Assembly: GCA_946480925.1 (NCBI GenBank)
Contig: CAMLLU010000037.1
Location: forward strand, 1-52,952
DNA length: 52,952 nt
Direction of reading: 5' to 3'
DNA from: an uncultured Rivibacter sp.
Lineage (GTDB): Bacteria > Pseudomonadota > Gammaproteobacteria > Burkholderiales > Burkholderiaceae
Below are positions 18,013 through 28,682 of the stretch, piece after piece (position 1 is the first letter of the stretch; each line of letters opens with the position of its first letter). The notes below the pieces were generated by a model that worked only from the letters and a program-made list of their open reading frames with translations, did no database searches and was not told where the DNA came from. Both the position numbers and the translations under genes were made by a program.

Positions 18013-19395
18013 ATGACGACGATCACGTCCTTCGAGGCCCTGGGCCTCTCCGCTCCCCTGCTCCAGGCCCTGCAAGGCCTCGGTTTCGAACAACCCACGC
18101 CGGTGCAGGCGCAAGCCATTCCCGCGGCCCTGAAAGGCGGCGACTGGATGGTGAGCAGCCAGACCGGCAGCGGCAAGACCGCCGCCTTCCTGCTGCCGGT
18201 GCTGCACAACCTGCACGTGCAGAACGAGCAGAACCCGCCAGCGAAGCTGCCGCGCCCCGCCAAGGGCGGCTGGGTGCCGCGCAACGCGGCGCCGGTTACC
18301 CCCCGCGCCGTGGTGCTGTGCCCCACGCGTGAACTCGCGCAACAGGTGGCGGCCGATGCCGTCGACCTCGTGCGCGGCAGCCGCGGCCTCCGCATCGCCA
18401 CCGTGGTGGGCGGCATGCCCTTCGGCAAGCAGCTGGCCGACCTGCAGGGCGCGAGCCTCGTGGTGGCCACGCCGGGCCGCCTGCTCGACTTGGCCGAGCG
18501 CAAGCAGATCAAGCTCGACGAAGTGCAGGTGCTGGTGGTCGACGAAGCCGACCGCATGCTCGACCTCGGCTTCGCCGAAGACCTGGAAGCCATCCACACC
18601 CTGTGCGCGCAGCGCAGCCAGACGCTCATGTTCTCGGCCACCTTCGCGCCGCGCATCATGCGCCTGGCTGCCCAGGTGATGCGCGAGCCCGGTCGCCTGG
18701 AACTGGCCACCGCGCAGGACAAGCACGTCAACATCTCGCAGACGCTGCACTGGGCCGACAACCTGTCGCACAAGCGCGCGCTGCTCGACCACTGGCTGCG
18801 CGACGTGGCGCTCGAGCAGGCGGTGGTGTTCACCTCCACGCAGGCCGACGCCGACATGCTGGCCGAAACGCTGCAGCAGACGGGCCATGCCGCGGTGGCG
18901 CTGCATGGCGCCATGCCGCAGAGCGTGCGCACTCGCCGGCTGCAGAATCTGCGCGAGGGCCGCATCCGCATCCTGGTGGCCACCGACGTGGCCGCGCGCG
19001 GCATCGACGTGCCCACCATCAGCCACGTCATCAACTTCGGCCTGCCGATGAAGGCCGAAGACTACGTGCACCGCATCGGCCGCACCGGCCGTGCCGGCCG
19101 CACCGGCACCGCGATCACCCTGGCCGAGCACCGCGAGCGCCACAAGATCCGCGCCATCGAGCAGTTCACGCGCCAGCCCATCGCGGCCAGCACGATCGCC
19201 GGTCTGGAGCCCACGCCGCCCAAGCCGCGCGACCCCAAGTTCAACGCACGCCCCGGCCAGCGCCCGGGCCGTGACGGCGGCCGGCCCAATCACCACCGTG
19301 GCGGCCCCGGCCGTTCGGGCGGCGGTGCGCGCAACGACGGCGGCGGCCGCAAGTTCGGCGGCCCGCGCCGTGATGCGGGTGCGCAGGAGCGTTGA
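18013..19395 (+). CDS. rhlE: DEAD-box ATP-dependent RNA helicase, RhlE type
   Basis: 460 residues. Q motif GFEQPTPVQAQAIP, Walker A QTGSGKT, motif Ia PTRELAQQ, motif II VDEADRML, motif III FSATF, and in the second RecA domain VFTSTQ, ATDVAARGID and HRIGRTGRAGR. After about residue 390 the tail is basic and Gly/Arg-rich (RPGQRPGRDGGRPNHHRGG), typical of RhlE and used for RNA binding. It acts in RNA remodelling and ribosome assembly, often in the cold. ATG 18013 is chosen for family alignment; a GTG at 17971 is an alternative. No clear Shine-Dalgarno. The leader contains a terminator hairpin, suggesting attenuation. Confidence 0.93.
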   Translation: MTTITSFEALGLSAPLLQALQGLGFEQPTPVQAQAIPAALKGGDWMVSSQTGSGKTAAFLLPVLHNLHVQNEQNPPAKLPRPAKGGWVPRNAAPVTPRAVVLCPTRELAQQVAADAVDLVRGSRGLRIATVVGGMPFGKQLADLQGASLVVATPGRLLDLAERKQIKLDEVQVLVVDEADRMLDLGFAEDLEAIHTLCAQRSQTLMFSATFAPRIMRLAAQVMREPGRLELATAQDKHVNISQTLHWADNLSHKRALLDHWLRDVALEQAVVFTSTQADADMLAETLQQTGHAAVALHGAMPQSVRTRRLQNLREGRIRILVATDVAARGIDVPTISHVINFGLPMKAEDYVHRIGRTGRAGRTGTAITLAEHRERHKIRAIEQFTRQPIAASTIAGLEPTPPKPRDPKFNARPGQRPGRDGGRPNHHRGGPGRSGGGARNDGGGRKFGGPRRDAGAQER

Positions 19396-19451
19396 TCACC
19401 GGGCGGCTTCGATCGCCGCCACGGCGTACGGAAAGCACTGAACGCAATGAA

Positions 19452-19482
19452 AAAGGGCCGCTTACGCGGCCCTTTGCTTTTG
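19452..19482. terminator. Bidirectional intrinsic terminator between rhlE and the S8 protease
   Basis: AAAGGGCCGC / GCGGCCCTTT with a TTAC loop (19452-19475). On the plus strand it is followed by GCTTTTG and on the minus strand by TTCAT after a run of T, so it can serve both converging genes. Confidence 0.85.
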
Positions 19483-19517
19483 CAGCAGCCGAAGCAGCTA
19501 CGGCTGCTGGGTATGCG

Positions 19518-22500
19518 TCAGCGAATCCGCACGATGTCGGCCTCGGTGCCCGCATTGCGGCGGAACATCATCAGCAGGCCGCTCTCGGTGCTTTGCGTGT
19601 CGGGCAGCGTCGCGGTGGTGAGGCCGCGTTGCGTGACGCTCCACGAAGGCACGCTGCCGAAGGGATCGCCCACCACGCCGAAGCGGGCCTGGCCCGGCGT
19701 GAACCGCATGCCGGTGATCTCGTCGGTGAGGTTGCCGCTGAAGTAGTTGTCGTAGGCCTGCACGCTGAAGTTGATGGTGCTGCCCGGTGCCACGCCCAGG
19801 TTCACGGCGCCCGCGGAGCTGTTCATCGGCACCGTGAAGATCACGTTGCCGGAGTTCAGGTCCGCATCGGTGTAGAACACCGCGGTGGCCGTGCCGGTGG
19901 CGAGGTTGCCCAGGAACACCAGGTTCTGCCCGGTGGCACTGAAGCCGCCGTTCTCCGCGTTGAACACCACGTAGTCCGGCGTGCCGTCACCCGTCGTGTC
20001 GATGAGCACGTCGAACTCGGCCGGGTAGTTGGGGTGTGCACGCCTGCCATAGGTGCTGATGGCGAACTCGAGGTAGTCCGCACCGAACACCGAGGCCGGC
20101 AGGTGGCGCACGCCCACGGCACGCAGGTCCACGAACGCGAAGTTGTCGCCGGGGCCGGGCAGCTCGCTGCGCGGGGCGCGCGGGTTGGTGCCGGTGAGCG
20201 AGAACACGTCGTAGTCGCCGGTTTCAGCTCCCAGGTTGAGCAGCTTCACGTAGGTGCCCGCGCGGCCGAACCCGAGCAGCGACGCCTGCGCATTGGCCGC
20301 CTTGCGCGGCAGCACGTGCCACGGGATCGACAGCTTTTCGCCGCCCGAGGTGAGCGTGATGTGGCCGTCGTACTCGGGCCCGTTCAGCGCCGCGCCGTTG
20401 CCGCCCAACTGGCCGCCGTTGAGCGTCCACGTCGGCAGCTTCGTCGGGTCGATGAAGAGCTTGACCTCCAGCTCGTCGCGGCCGCGCCCATCGACGCGCA
20501 ACCTGGGCTTCACCACCACCTTCACGGCGCCGCTGGCCTGGTCGCCCGCATCGCGGAAGGTCGCTGCCACGCTGAAGAGCTTGTCGGTCTTGCCGAGGTT
20601 CTCGACCGTCAGCGTGCGCTCCAGCACCATCGGTTGCGAGGCTTCCACCGCGCCGAACGAAAGCGCCGAAGACTGCGTGGCGCGGTTGTAGGCGATGGTG
20701 GTGAGCCCGATGGCGCGGTTCACCCGCAGTTCACCCGCGCCGGTGCGCGTGATGGGTGCGAGCTCGCCGGGCGCGAGGGCCGGGTTGGTGAAGACCTTGG
20801 TCTCGGCGCTGTTCATCAGCATTGCCTTGATCTTCAGCGGCGAGCGGTTCGGATGTGCCTGCAGCAGCAGGGCCACTGCGCCAGACACCATCGGCGCCGC
20901 ACCGGAGGTGCCGCCGAAGGCCGTCTCGCCCGTGCCCGTGCCCACTTCGGCCGAGACCGATGCGCCTGGCGCGCCGATCTCCGGCTTGATGGTCTGGAAG
21001 CTCACCGAAGGCCCGCGTGACGAGGTGCTGGCCATGCTGCCCACCAGCGGAATGCCGCTCCCCGGGGTGATCGACACGTTGACCGTCTGCCCGCCGTTGA
21101 GCTGCGTCTTGATGCTGTTCGACAGCACCTGCTGGATCACCAGCGTGGGCGCGAACTGCGTGCCGCCGCCAAACGAGAACGACACCGCATCGCCCGGGGC
21201 GACCAGGCCGATCAGCACGCCGGTCGCACCGGCCTTGACGGCGTAGTCCACCTTCAGGCTCACGGAACAGGCGCCGCGGTCGATCAGCGCGATCTTGCCG
21301 CTCGGGTTGGCCAGCAGCGGGTCGGCGGGGCTTCCGGGCGCCACGGCGTCGGCCGGGCAGCCGCGGCCGATGAAGGCCACGTCACCGGTGACGCCGGAGC
21401 CGATGGGCGCCCAGCCGACCGTTGCGGTGTTGTTGTACTGGCCCGCAATGGCCGGCGGCGCGTTCACCGTCAGAGGCTGCGCCATGTCGCTCGGCACCGT
21501 CGTCTGCGCCACGCTGATCACTCCCGGGGCGATGGACGGCGAACCCACCACGTAGGGCTTGTTCGAGCCGTTGCCCGCGGAAGTGACCACCACCACGCCG
21601 AGCTTCACGGCGTCGGACGCGGCTTCGGTCAGGTCGTCCTGCACCTGGCCGTAGTCGGAGCCCAGCGACATGTTGATCACGTCCACCGCGTCGCTGGTGT
21701 CGCCGTCGCCGTCGGGGTCGAGCGCGAAGTCCATCGCCTTCAGCAGCGCGATGCCGTTGCACGACGAGCTGACGGAGCTGCATGCCTTCACCGCGACGAT
21801 GGACGCGCCAGGGGCCATGCCCTTGTGCGTGCCGTCGGCGCTCTTGCCGGCAATGATGTCGGCCACGTGCGTGCCGTGGCCGTCGAAGTCGATCGGGTCC
21901 GGGTCTTCGGTGCGCGTGCCCACCGTGGTGCCGTTGACGACGCCCCAGGTCTCGCCCACGAAGTCGAAGCCGCCCACCACCTTGGCCGTCGGGAAGAGGC
22001 CGTCGGTCGTGGTGTTGCGCGGATCCTCGTGGCTGGTGCCCCAGGCGGCTTCATAAGCGGCCGCCGTGCCGGCGCCGCCGAGGTTGCGGTGCGTGTAGTC
22101 CACGCCCGAGTCGATGACCGCCACCCGCACGCCGGTGCCGTCCACCCCCGTGGCCTGCACGGCCGCCGCGCCCACGTAGGGCACGGTTTCCGAGAGCGTC
22201 ATCTCGTAGTGCAGCACCGGCCGCACCTTGGCCACGCCAGAGAGCGCTGCCAGCTGCGAGAGCTGCGCGGCATCGATGCGCACTGCGATGGCGTTGTGGG
22301 CCGTCTGCACGCGCGCGAGCTCCTTGCCGCCCAGCGAGCTGATGCGCCCGGCCAGCGCGGTCTGTGAATCGGAAATGCGCTTGCGGTGGTCTGCCACGCC
22401 CTTGCTCAGCGACGTGGCCGACTTCATGGCCACGCCGTCGGTTGCCGTGAGGCCCGCGGCCTCGGCCATCGCTGCACGTTCGCTCGCCACCGAGTTCTGG

Positions 22501-22763
22501 TCCAGCGAAACCCACACGTCCACCGGCCCGCGTGCGCCGCGCAGGCGCGAGTCCAGCCGCGTCGGCATCGTCACGCCTTCGGGCGCGAAGACACGGTTGG
22601 GACTCAGTGCTTTTGTCGTCGAGGTGTCGGCCGACTGCGAAGACTTCATCGCAAGGCCTGACGCGTCTGCAGGCGAATCGTCGCTGCTGCTGCCGCCGCC
22701 ACCGCAGGCGACCAGCAGACACGCCGCCGCACCCACCGCCAAGGGTGAGAACAGTCTTTTCAC
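19518..22763 (-). CDS. Subtilisin-like (S8) serine protease, lipoprotein
   Basis: About 1081 residues from GTG 22763, which has AAGGAGG five bases upstream. A lipoprotein signal (ACLLVAC/GGGGSSS) leads to a linker and an I9-like pro-region (VDVWVSLDQN...). The catalytic triad is visible: Asp218 in VAVIDSGVDYTH, His296 in DFDGHGTHVAD, Ser620 in FGGTSGAAPMVSGAVAL. A PA domain sits between His and Ser (IALIDRGACSVSLK, AGATGVLIG), as in lactocepin-like proteases. The C-terminal 400 residues are beta-rich and resemble Fn3-like domains (TRTGAGELRVNRA, IPWHVLPRKA). Probably surface-exposed or released, digesting external protein. It stands alone, between two long non-coding stretches. Confidence 0.92.
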   Translation of the reverse strand: MKRLFSPLAVGAAACLLVACGGGGSSSDDSPADASGLAMKSSQSADTSTTKALSPNRVFAPEGVTMPTRLDSRLRGARGPVDVWVSLDQNSVASERAAMAEAAGLTATDGVAMKSATSLSKGVADHRKRISDSQTALAGRISSLGGKELARVQTAHNAIAVRIDAAQLSQLAALSGVAKVRPVLHYEMTLSETVPYVGAAAVQATGVDGTGVRVAVIDSGVDYTHRNLGGAGTAAAYEAAWGTSHEDPRNTTTDGLFPTAKVVGGFDFVGETWGVVNGTTVGTRTEDPDPIDFDGHGTHVADIIAGKSADGTHKGMAPGASIVAVKACSSVSSSCNGIALLKAMDFALDPDGDGDTSDAVDVINMSLGSDYGQVQDDLTEAASDAVKLGVVVVTSAGNGSNKPYVVGSPSIAPGVISVAQTTVPSDMAQPLTVNAPPAIAGQYNNTATVGWAPIGSGVTGDVAFIGRGCPADAVAPGSPADPLLANPSGKIALIDRGACSVSLKVDYAVKAGATGVLIGLVAPGDAVSFSFGGGTQFAPTLVIQQVLSNSIKTQLNGGQTVNVSITPGSGIPLVGSMASTSSRGPSVSFQTIKPEIGAPGASVSAEVGTGTGETAFGGTSGAAPMVSGAVALLLQAHPNRSPLKIKAMLMNSAETKVFTNPALAPGELAPITRTGAGELRVNRAIGLTTIAYNRATQSSALSFGAVEASQPMVLERTLTVENLGKTDKLFSVAATFRDAGDQASGAVKVVVKPRLRVDGRGRDELEVKLFIDPTKLPTWTLNGGQLGGNGAALNGPEYDGHITLTSGGEKLSIPWHVLPRKAANAQASLLGFGRAGTYVKLLNLGAETGDYDVFSLTGTNPRAPRSELPGPGDNFAFVDLRAVGVRHLPASVFGADYLEFAISTYGRRAHPNYPAEFDVLIDTTGDGTPDYVVFNAENGGFSATGQNLVFLGNLATGTATAVFYTDADLNSGNVIFTVPMNSSAGAVNLGVAPGSTINFSVQAYDNYFSGNLTDEITGMRFTPGQARFGVVGDPFGSVPSWSVTQRGLTTATLPDTQSTESGLLMMFRRNAGTEADIVRIR

Positions 22764-23157
22764 GTGAACCTCCTTAGGAGTATGGGAAGGTTGAAGGCAG
22801 CACCCGGTACGGAGTGCAGGCCAAGACTCATGGAGCGTCCACGGGTTGGTGATCCACTGCGGACAGCAACCAAAGCCGGCTGCCAATGGACCACGCGCTA
22901 CCCCGCGCGTCAACGGGACTGGACCTGACAGAGGCGCCCGTGAGACGCGGATATCCAATGTTCTAGGGGGTAGGTGGCCTTGGGCACTTGCACGCAGCCG
23001 TTGCGGCTGGTAATTCGCGCGCAGGCGTCATGGCGTCATGTCATGCCCATGCGTCAGGAACGCGGGCCGTGCAAGGCAGGAGGGAATGCGCGGCGCAGCC
23101 AAGGGCGGCTGCGCTTCAAAGAAGTCCGGTGTGCGTGTCTTCGTCAGGTGGTGTGCG
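22764..23157. other. Non-coding stretch upstream of the S8 protease
   Basis: 394 bases without a convincing gene. On the minus strand it carries the strong AAGGAGG site of the protease (22768-22775) and a possible -35, TTGACG, near 22908-22913. The -10 that would pair with it is poor. Nothing else is recognised. Confidence 0.5.
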
Positions 23158-24147
23158 TCAATCCGGCTTGATCCTGGCCCGCTCGATCACCGGCTTCCAG
23201 CGCTTCTGCTCCTGCGCAATGAACGCCGCGAACTCGGCTTGCGTGCTGCCCACGGCCAGCGCGGCATCGGCACTCAGGCGTTCCAGCGCGGTCGGCTCCT
23301 TCACCGCCTTGGCCGCGGCGGCCGCGAGCTTGTCCACCGCGGGCTGCTGCAGCGAAGCAGGTGCCAGCAGCCCGTACCACTGCGTCATCTCGAAGCCGGG
23401 GAAGCCTTGCTCGGCCACCGTGGGCACGTCGGGCAGCTGCGCAATGCGCTGCGGGGTGCCGGTGGCAATGCAGCGCAGCTTGCCGGCCTTGATGAACTGC
23501 AGCACTGCCGGCGCACCCACCGAGGCGGCGTCGAGCCGGCCGGCGATGAGGTCGGTGAGCTGCGGGCCGGTGCCGCGATAGGGCACGTGCGTGATGAACA
23601 GGTTGCCGGCCATCTTGAGGTATTCGAAGGCCAGGTGGCCGGCGCTGCCGTTGCCGGCCGAGCCGTAGTTGAGCTTGCCCGGCCTGGACTTCGCCAGCGC
23701 GACGAACTCCTTCAGGTTCTTCACCGGCAGGTCGGGGTGCACGAGGTAGAGGCTGGGCACCTTGGCCAGCAGCGACACGGGCTTGAAGTCCTTGTTCGGG
23801 TCGTAGGGCAGCTTGTCGAAGATGTAGGGGTTCACCGCCAGCGTGCCGATGTGGCCGAGGATCACCGTGTGCTGGTCGTCCGCGCGTGCCACCTCGGCCA
23901 TCGCCACGTTGCCGGCGCCGCCGGGCTTGTTGTCGACGAACACGCTCTGGCCCAGCAGCCTGGTCAATTCGTGCGCGGTGGCGCGTGCCACGATCTCGGA
24001 GCTGCCGCCGGGTGCGAAGGGCACCACGAAGCGCACGGCCTTGCCGGGCCACGCGCTCTGGGCCCACGCAGGCAGGGCCATGCCTGCGGTCGCACCGGCG
24101 CCCAGGGCCAGCACGTGGCGCCGCGTCAGGGAAGGCATCTCGAACAT
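23158..24147 (-). CDS. Bug-family tripartite tricarboxylate-type solute receptor
   Basis: 329 residues. The signal peptide starts SLTRRHVLALGAGATAGMAL and ends PAWA/QSAW; the Arg pair could direct Tat export. The mature protein is a Bug receptor: WPGKAVRFVVPFAPGGSSEI, VDNKPGGAGNVAMAEV, KLNYGSAGNGSAGHLAFE, HVPYRGTGPQLTDLIAGRLD, PDVPTVAEQGFPGFE. Such proteins bind carboxylates in the periplasm and deliver them to TctAB-type transporters. No tctA or tctB is present here, so it is an orphan receptor. ATG 24147 has GAGGAG upstream. It is divergent from the TctD-like regulator, suggesting control by it. Confidence 0.92.
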   Translation of the reverse strand: MFEMPSLTRRHVLALGAGATAGMALPAWAQSAWPGKAVRFVVPFAPGGSSEIVARATAHELTRLLGQSVFVDNKPGGAGNVAMAEVARADDQHTVILGHIGTLAVNPYIFDKLPYDPNKDFKPVSLLAKVPSLYLVHPDLPVKNLKEFVALAKSRPGKLNYGSAGNGSAGHLAFEYLKMAGNLFITHVPYRGTGPQLTDLIAGRLDAASVGAPAVLQFIKAGKLRCIATGTPQRIAQLPDVPTVAEQGFPGFEMTQWYGLLAPASLQQPAVDKLAAAAAKAVKEPTALERLSADAALAVGSTQAEFAAFIAQEQKRWKPVIERARIKPD

Positions 24148-24287
24148 CGCTGTCTCCTCGTGGTGTGTTTTCAAACCGGCGGCCATGCTGCGCCAGCGCA
24201 CCTTTCGAATGCCTTTCAGCACAGCCGGTCTTTCGCTGATGCTTTCCCCGATGGCCAATGCCTTTGCCCGCCTGCATCCTGCCGGCC

Positions 24288-24968
24288 ATGCGCATCCTCC
24301 TCGCTGAAGACGAACACGCGCTGGGCGAGTGGCTCACGAAGGCGCTCGAACAGTCGGGCTTCCGTGTCGACTGGGTCGACGATGGCCGCCTGGCCGAGCG
24401 CACATTGACCGACCACGACTACGACGCGCTCGTGCTCGACCTCGGCCTGCCGGGGCAGGGCGGCCACCTGCTGCTGCAGAAGCTGCGCTCGCAAGACCGG
24501 CGGCTGCCGGTGCTCGTGCTCACCGCGCGCGATTCATTGGCCGAACGCGTGAGCACGCTCAACGAAGGCGCCGACGACTTTCTCGCCAAGCCCTTCGCGC
24601 TGGCCGAGCTGGAGGCCAGGCTCACCGCGCTCGTGCGGCGTGCACGCGGCAGCGAACACCCGCGTTTCGCCTGCGGCCCGCTCGTGTTCGACGCCGTGAC
24701 GCGCCAGGTGTGCTGCGAAGGCGAGCCGCTGGCGCTGTCGCCGCGCGAGCTCGCGGTGCTGAAGGCGCTGCTGCAGCGCAGTGGCGAGCCGCTGTCGAAG
24801 CAGCAGATCATCGACCGCGTGTTCGGCGACGACGAAGACGTGCTGCCCGCCGCCATCGACGTGCTGGTGCACCGGCTGCGCAAGCGGCTCGAAAACACCG
24901 GCGTGCACATCCAGACCTACCGCGGGCTCGGGTACGTCCTTGAAGCCGTTCAAAAGCCTGAGCCTTAA
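24288..24968 (+). CDS. OmpR/PhoB-type response regulator (TctD-like)
   Basis: 226 residues. Receiver domain: MRILLAEDEHALGEW, phospho-acceptor Asp in LVLDLGLPGQGG, Thr in VLVLTARDS and Lys in FLAKPFALAELEARL. C-terminal winged helix: LALSPRELAVLKALLQRSGE and AIDVLVHRLRKRLENTGVHI. ATG 24288 is used because the sequence then begins exactly at the receiver strand. The kinase gene overlaps its end by 29 bases. The Bug receptor gene is divergent 140 bases away. Placement beside TctC-like genes suggests a response to external carboxylates (inference from TctDE/BctDE). Confidence 0.93.
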   Translation: MRILLAEDEHALGEWLTKALEQSGFRVDWVDDGRLAERTLTDHDYDALVLDLGLPGQGGHLLLQKLRSQDRRLPVLVLTARDSLAERVSTLNEGADDFLAKPFALAELEARLTALVRRARGSEHPRFACGPLVFDAVTRQVCCEGEPLALSPRELAVLKALLQRSGEPLSKQQIIDRVFGDDEDVLPAAIDVLVHRLRKRLENTGVHIQTYRGLGYVLEAVQKPEP

Positions 24969-26325
24969 GGCGCAGCTGCTGGCGCTGCTGCTGCCGGCCA
25001 TGCTGGCCATCACCGGCGCGGAGCTGTGGCTCACGCGCGGCGACGCGGTGCAGGCCGCCAACGCCGCCTACGACCGCTCGCTGCTGGGCGCCATCAAGGC
25101 GCTCGACCTCAACGTCTCCACCGCATCGGGCGGGCTCGCGGTGGAGCTGCCGTATCGCTTGTTCGAGTTCTTCCAGCTCACGGCCACCGGCTCGGTGTAC
25201 TTCCGTGTGGCCACGACCGACGGCCTCGTGGAGATCGGCAGCCCCGACCTGCCGCAGCCGCCCAGGCCGCTGGCGCCGGGCGTGCCGCAGTTCTACGACG
25301 CCAGCTACTTCGGCGAAGCGGTGCGCCTGGGTGCCTACATGCGCTCGCTCGACCGGCCGCTCGGCCCCGGCGGCGCGCAGCAGATCGTCATCCAGGTGGC
25401 CGAGAGCATCGAATCGCGGCGCCACTTCACGAGCGGCTTCGTGCGGCGCACCGCGGTGCGCGACGTGTTGATGCTGGTGCTGATGAGCGCCGTGCTCGCG
25501 GCACTGCTTGCGTTCGCGCTGCGGCCGCTGTCGCGGCTGGCCGCGCAGGTGAAGGCGCGCGAGGCCAACGACCTGCGCCCGCTCGAAGCGGGCAGCCTGC
25601 CGGCCGACATCGAACCGCTGGTCGATGCGGTGAACCAGCAGCTCGCCCGCACGCAGACGCTCGTGGAGCAGCGCCGCAGCTTCATCGACGATGCCTCGCA
25701 CCAGCTGCGCACGCCGCTGGCCACCTTGCGCACCCAGCTCGACTACGCGCTGCGAGAGCCCGATGCCTCGGCACGCGAAGCCACGCTCAAGGCCTTGTCG
25801 TTCCAGCTCGACCACGTGACCCGCAGCACCAACCAGCTGCTCGCGCTGGCACGCAGCGATGCCGCGCCGCTGCAGCGGCAGCGCTTCGACCTGAACGAGC
25901 TGGTGCGCGAGCTGGCCATGCAGTGCCTGCCGCAGGCGCGCGACAAGGGCCTGGACTTCGGCATCGAAGTGCCGCCGGAACCTTGCCTTGCCGAAGGCGA
26001 CCCGGCGCTCTTGCGCGAAGCCCTGGCCAACCTCGTGCACAACGCCATCACCCACGCACGCACCGGCGGCGAGGTCACGCTGCAGGCCGCGGCCGATGCG
26101 CTGGGCTGCAGCCTGCTGGTGCTCGACAACGGGCCCGGCATGCCGCCCGAGCTGCTGGGCCGCCAGGGCGAACGCTTCGCGAAGGGGCGGGGCAGTGCCG
26201 GCTCCGGGCTGGGGCTTGCCATTGCGCAGTCGGTGATCGAGCGGCATGGCGGGCGGCTGAGGCTCGAGCCGCGCGAGGCCGGTGGCCTGCGGGCGGCGTT
26301 GTGGTGGCCGGGGAGGCGAGCATGA
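24940..26325 (+). CDS. Sensor histidine kinase (TctE-like)
   Basis: About 461 residues from a TTG at 24940, the only sensible start that keeps the first membrane segment LLALLLPAMLAITGAELW. That segment is followed by a periplasmic domain of about 130 residues with the TctE N-terminal fold (AAYDRSLLGAIKALDLNVS), a second membrane segment (VLMLVLMSAVLAALLAFAL), a HAMP-like linker and the kinase core. H box: RRSFIDDASHQLRTPLATLRTQ. N box: LLREALANLVHNAITHA. G boxes: VLDNGPGMPPE and GSGLGLAIAQSV. The 29-base overlap with the regulator gene implies coupling, and its stop overlaps the next gene by four bases. The start codon is the least certain part. Confidence 0.9.
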   Translation: MKPFKSLSLKAQLLALLLPAMLAITGAELWLTRGDAVQAANAAYDRSLLGAIKALDLNVSTASGGLAVELPYRLFEFFQLTATGSVYFRVATTDGLVEIGSPDLPQPPRPLAPGVPQFYDASYFGEAVRLGAYMRSLDRPLGPGGAQQIVIQVAESIESRRHFTSGFVRRTAVRDVLMLVLMSAVLAALLAFALRPLSRLAAQVKAREANDLRPLEAGSLPADIEPLVDAVNQQLARTQTLVEQRRSFIDDASHQLRTPLATLRTQLDYALREPDASAREATLKALSFQLDHVTRSTNQLLALARSDAAPLQRQRFDLNELVRELAMQCLPQARDKGLDFGIEVPPEPCLAEGDPALLREALANLVHNAITHARTGGEVTLQAAADALGCSLLVLDNGPGMPPELLGRQGERFAKGRGSAGSGLGLAIAQSVIERHGGRLRLEPREAGGLRAALWWPGRRA

Positions 26326-27299
26326 AGCGGATCTTCGGTACCGCATTGCTGGTGGCCGCAATGAGCCATGTCCAGGCCCAGTCCCAGGCGATCACGCAGC
26401 CCGAATGCATCGTGCCGGCCAAGCCCGGCGGCGGGTTCGACGCCACCTGCAGGCTCGCGCAGGCCATGCTGGCCGATGCGAAGCTGCCAAAGCAGCCGCT
26501 GAAGGTGAGCTACCTGCCCGGCGGCATCGGCGCGTTGGCCTACAACGTGATGCGGCAGCAGCGCCCGGCCGACGGCAACGCCGTGGTGGCCTTTTCGAGC
26601 GGCTCGCTGCTCAACATCGCGCAGGGCAAGTTCGGCCCTTACGCGCCGGGCAGCGTGCGCTGGGTGGCCAGCATCGGCACCGACTACGGCGTGATTGCGG
26701 TGCATCGCAACGCGCCCTTCCACACGCTGCCGCAGTTGATGGCAGCGCTCAAGGCCAATCCCAACGGCGTGGTGTTCGGCGCAGGCGGCACCATCGGCAG
26801 CCAAGACTGGATGAAAGCCGCGCTGCTGGCGCGCGCAGCCGGCGTGAGCCACCGCTCGATGCGCTTCGTGGCCTTCGAAGGCGGCGGCGAGGCGCTTTCG
26901 GCGCTCGAAGGCGGCCACGTGCACGTGCTGGCGGGCGATGCAGCCGAGGTCGCGCAGCAGGTGGCCGCGGGCGCGCCCATCAAGGTGCTGGCGGTGCTGG
27001 CCGGGCAGCGCCTCGGCGGCCCGCTGGCCGCGGTGCCCACCGCAAGAGAGCAGGGCTACGACGTGCTCTGGCCCATCGTGCGCGGGCTCTATGTGGGCCC
27101 CAAGGTCAGCGACGCGGCCTACCGCGAATGGGTCGAGGCCTTCGAAAAGGCCATGGCCGCACCGGGTTTCGCGGCGCGCCGTGCTGCCGTGGGCCTGCAC
27201 TCGCCCGGCATGACCGGTGCCGAGCTGCAGGCCTTCGTCGAGCGACGCCTTGCCGACTACCGCGCGCTGGCCATGGAGTTCGGCCTGCCCGTGCGTTGA
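26322..27299 (+). CDS. TctC-like solute receptor, orphan, coupled to the sensor kinase
   Basis: 325 residues with a Sec signal (IFGTALLVAAMSHVQA/QSQA). The mature protein is a distant TctC/Bug receptor: CIVPAKPGGGFDATCRLAQAM, VSYLPGGIGALAYNVM, GVVFGAGGTIGSQDWMKA. Two Cys residues near the N-terminus (ECIVPA and ATCRL) probably form a disulfide. ATG 26322 overlaps the kinase stop (ATGA) and has GGGAGG upstream. No TctA/TctB membrane genes follow; the next gene is a GGDEF protein. In Bordetella the homologous BctC presents ligand to the BctE kinase, so a sensory rather than transport role is plausible (inference). Confidence 0.88.
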   Translation: MKRIFGTALLVAAMSHVQAQSQAITQPECIVPAKPGGGFDATCRLAQAMLADAKLPKQPLKVSYLPGGIGALAYNVMRQQRPADGNAVVAFSSGSLLNIAQGKFGPYAPGSVRWVASIGTDYGVIAVHRNAPFHTLPQLMAALKANPNGVVFGAGGTIGSQDWMKAALLARAAGVSHRSMRFVAFEGGGEALSALEGGHVHVLAGDAAEVAQQVAAGAPIKVLAVLAGQRLGGPLAAVPTAREQGYDVLWPIVRGLYVGPKVSDAAYREWVEAFEKAMAAPGFAARRAAVGLHSPGMTGAELQAFVERRLADYRALAMEFGLPVR

Positions 27300-27395
27300 A
27301 CCGGTGCGGCGGCACGGACCGTGACCTCGTACCGCCGGGCGTTGTTTCTTCCCCCATGGCGCCCCGGGGCCTGCGGTGCCGATCAAAAATGAGGC

Positions 27396-28559
<1,164 letters not shown>

Positions 28560-28647
28560 TCACCCGGTAGCAAGAGAAAAGGGCAGAGAAGGGGCAAGAA
28601 GCGCGGGTGCGCCGCAGGTAGCAAGGGTCGCCATGCCTGTCGAAATT

Positions 28648-28669
28648 TATAATGAGAGCGATTCTCATT
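28648..28669 (+). promoter_or_regulatory. Fur box overlapping a TATAAT -10 element
   Basis: AATGAGAGCGATTCTCATT (28651-28669) is an inverted repeat close to the Fur consensus GATAATGATAATCATTATC. It overlaps a perfect -10 hexamer, TATAAT (28648-28653). Iron-bound Fur would block transcription of the small ORF and PepSY gene downstream. No good -35 was seen. Confidence 0.85.
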
Positions 28670-28682
28670 TGATGGCTGAGCG

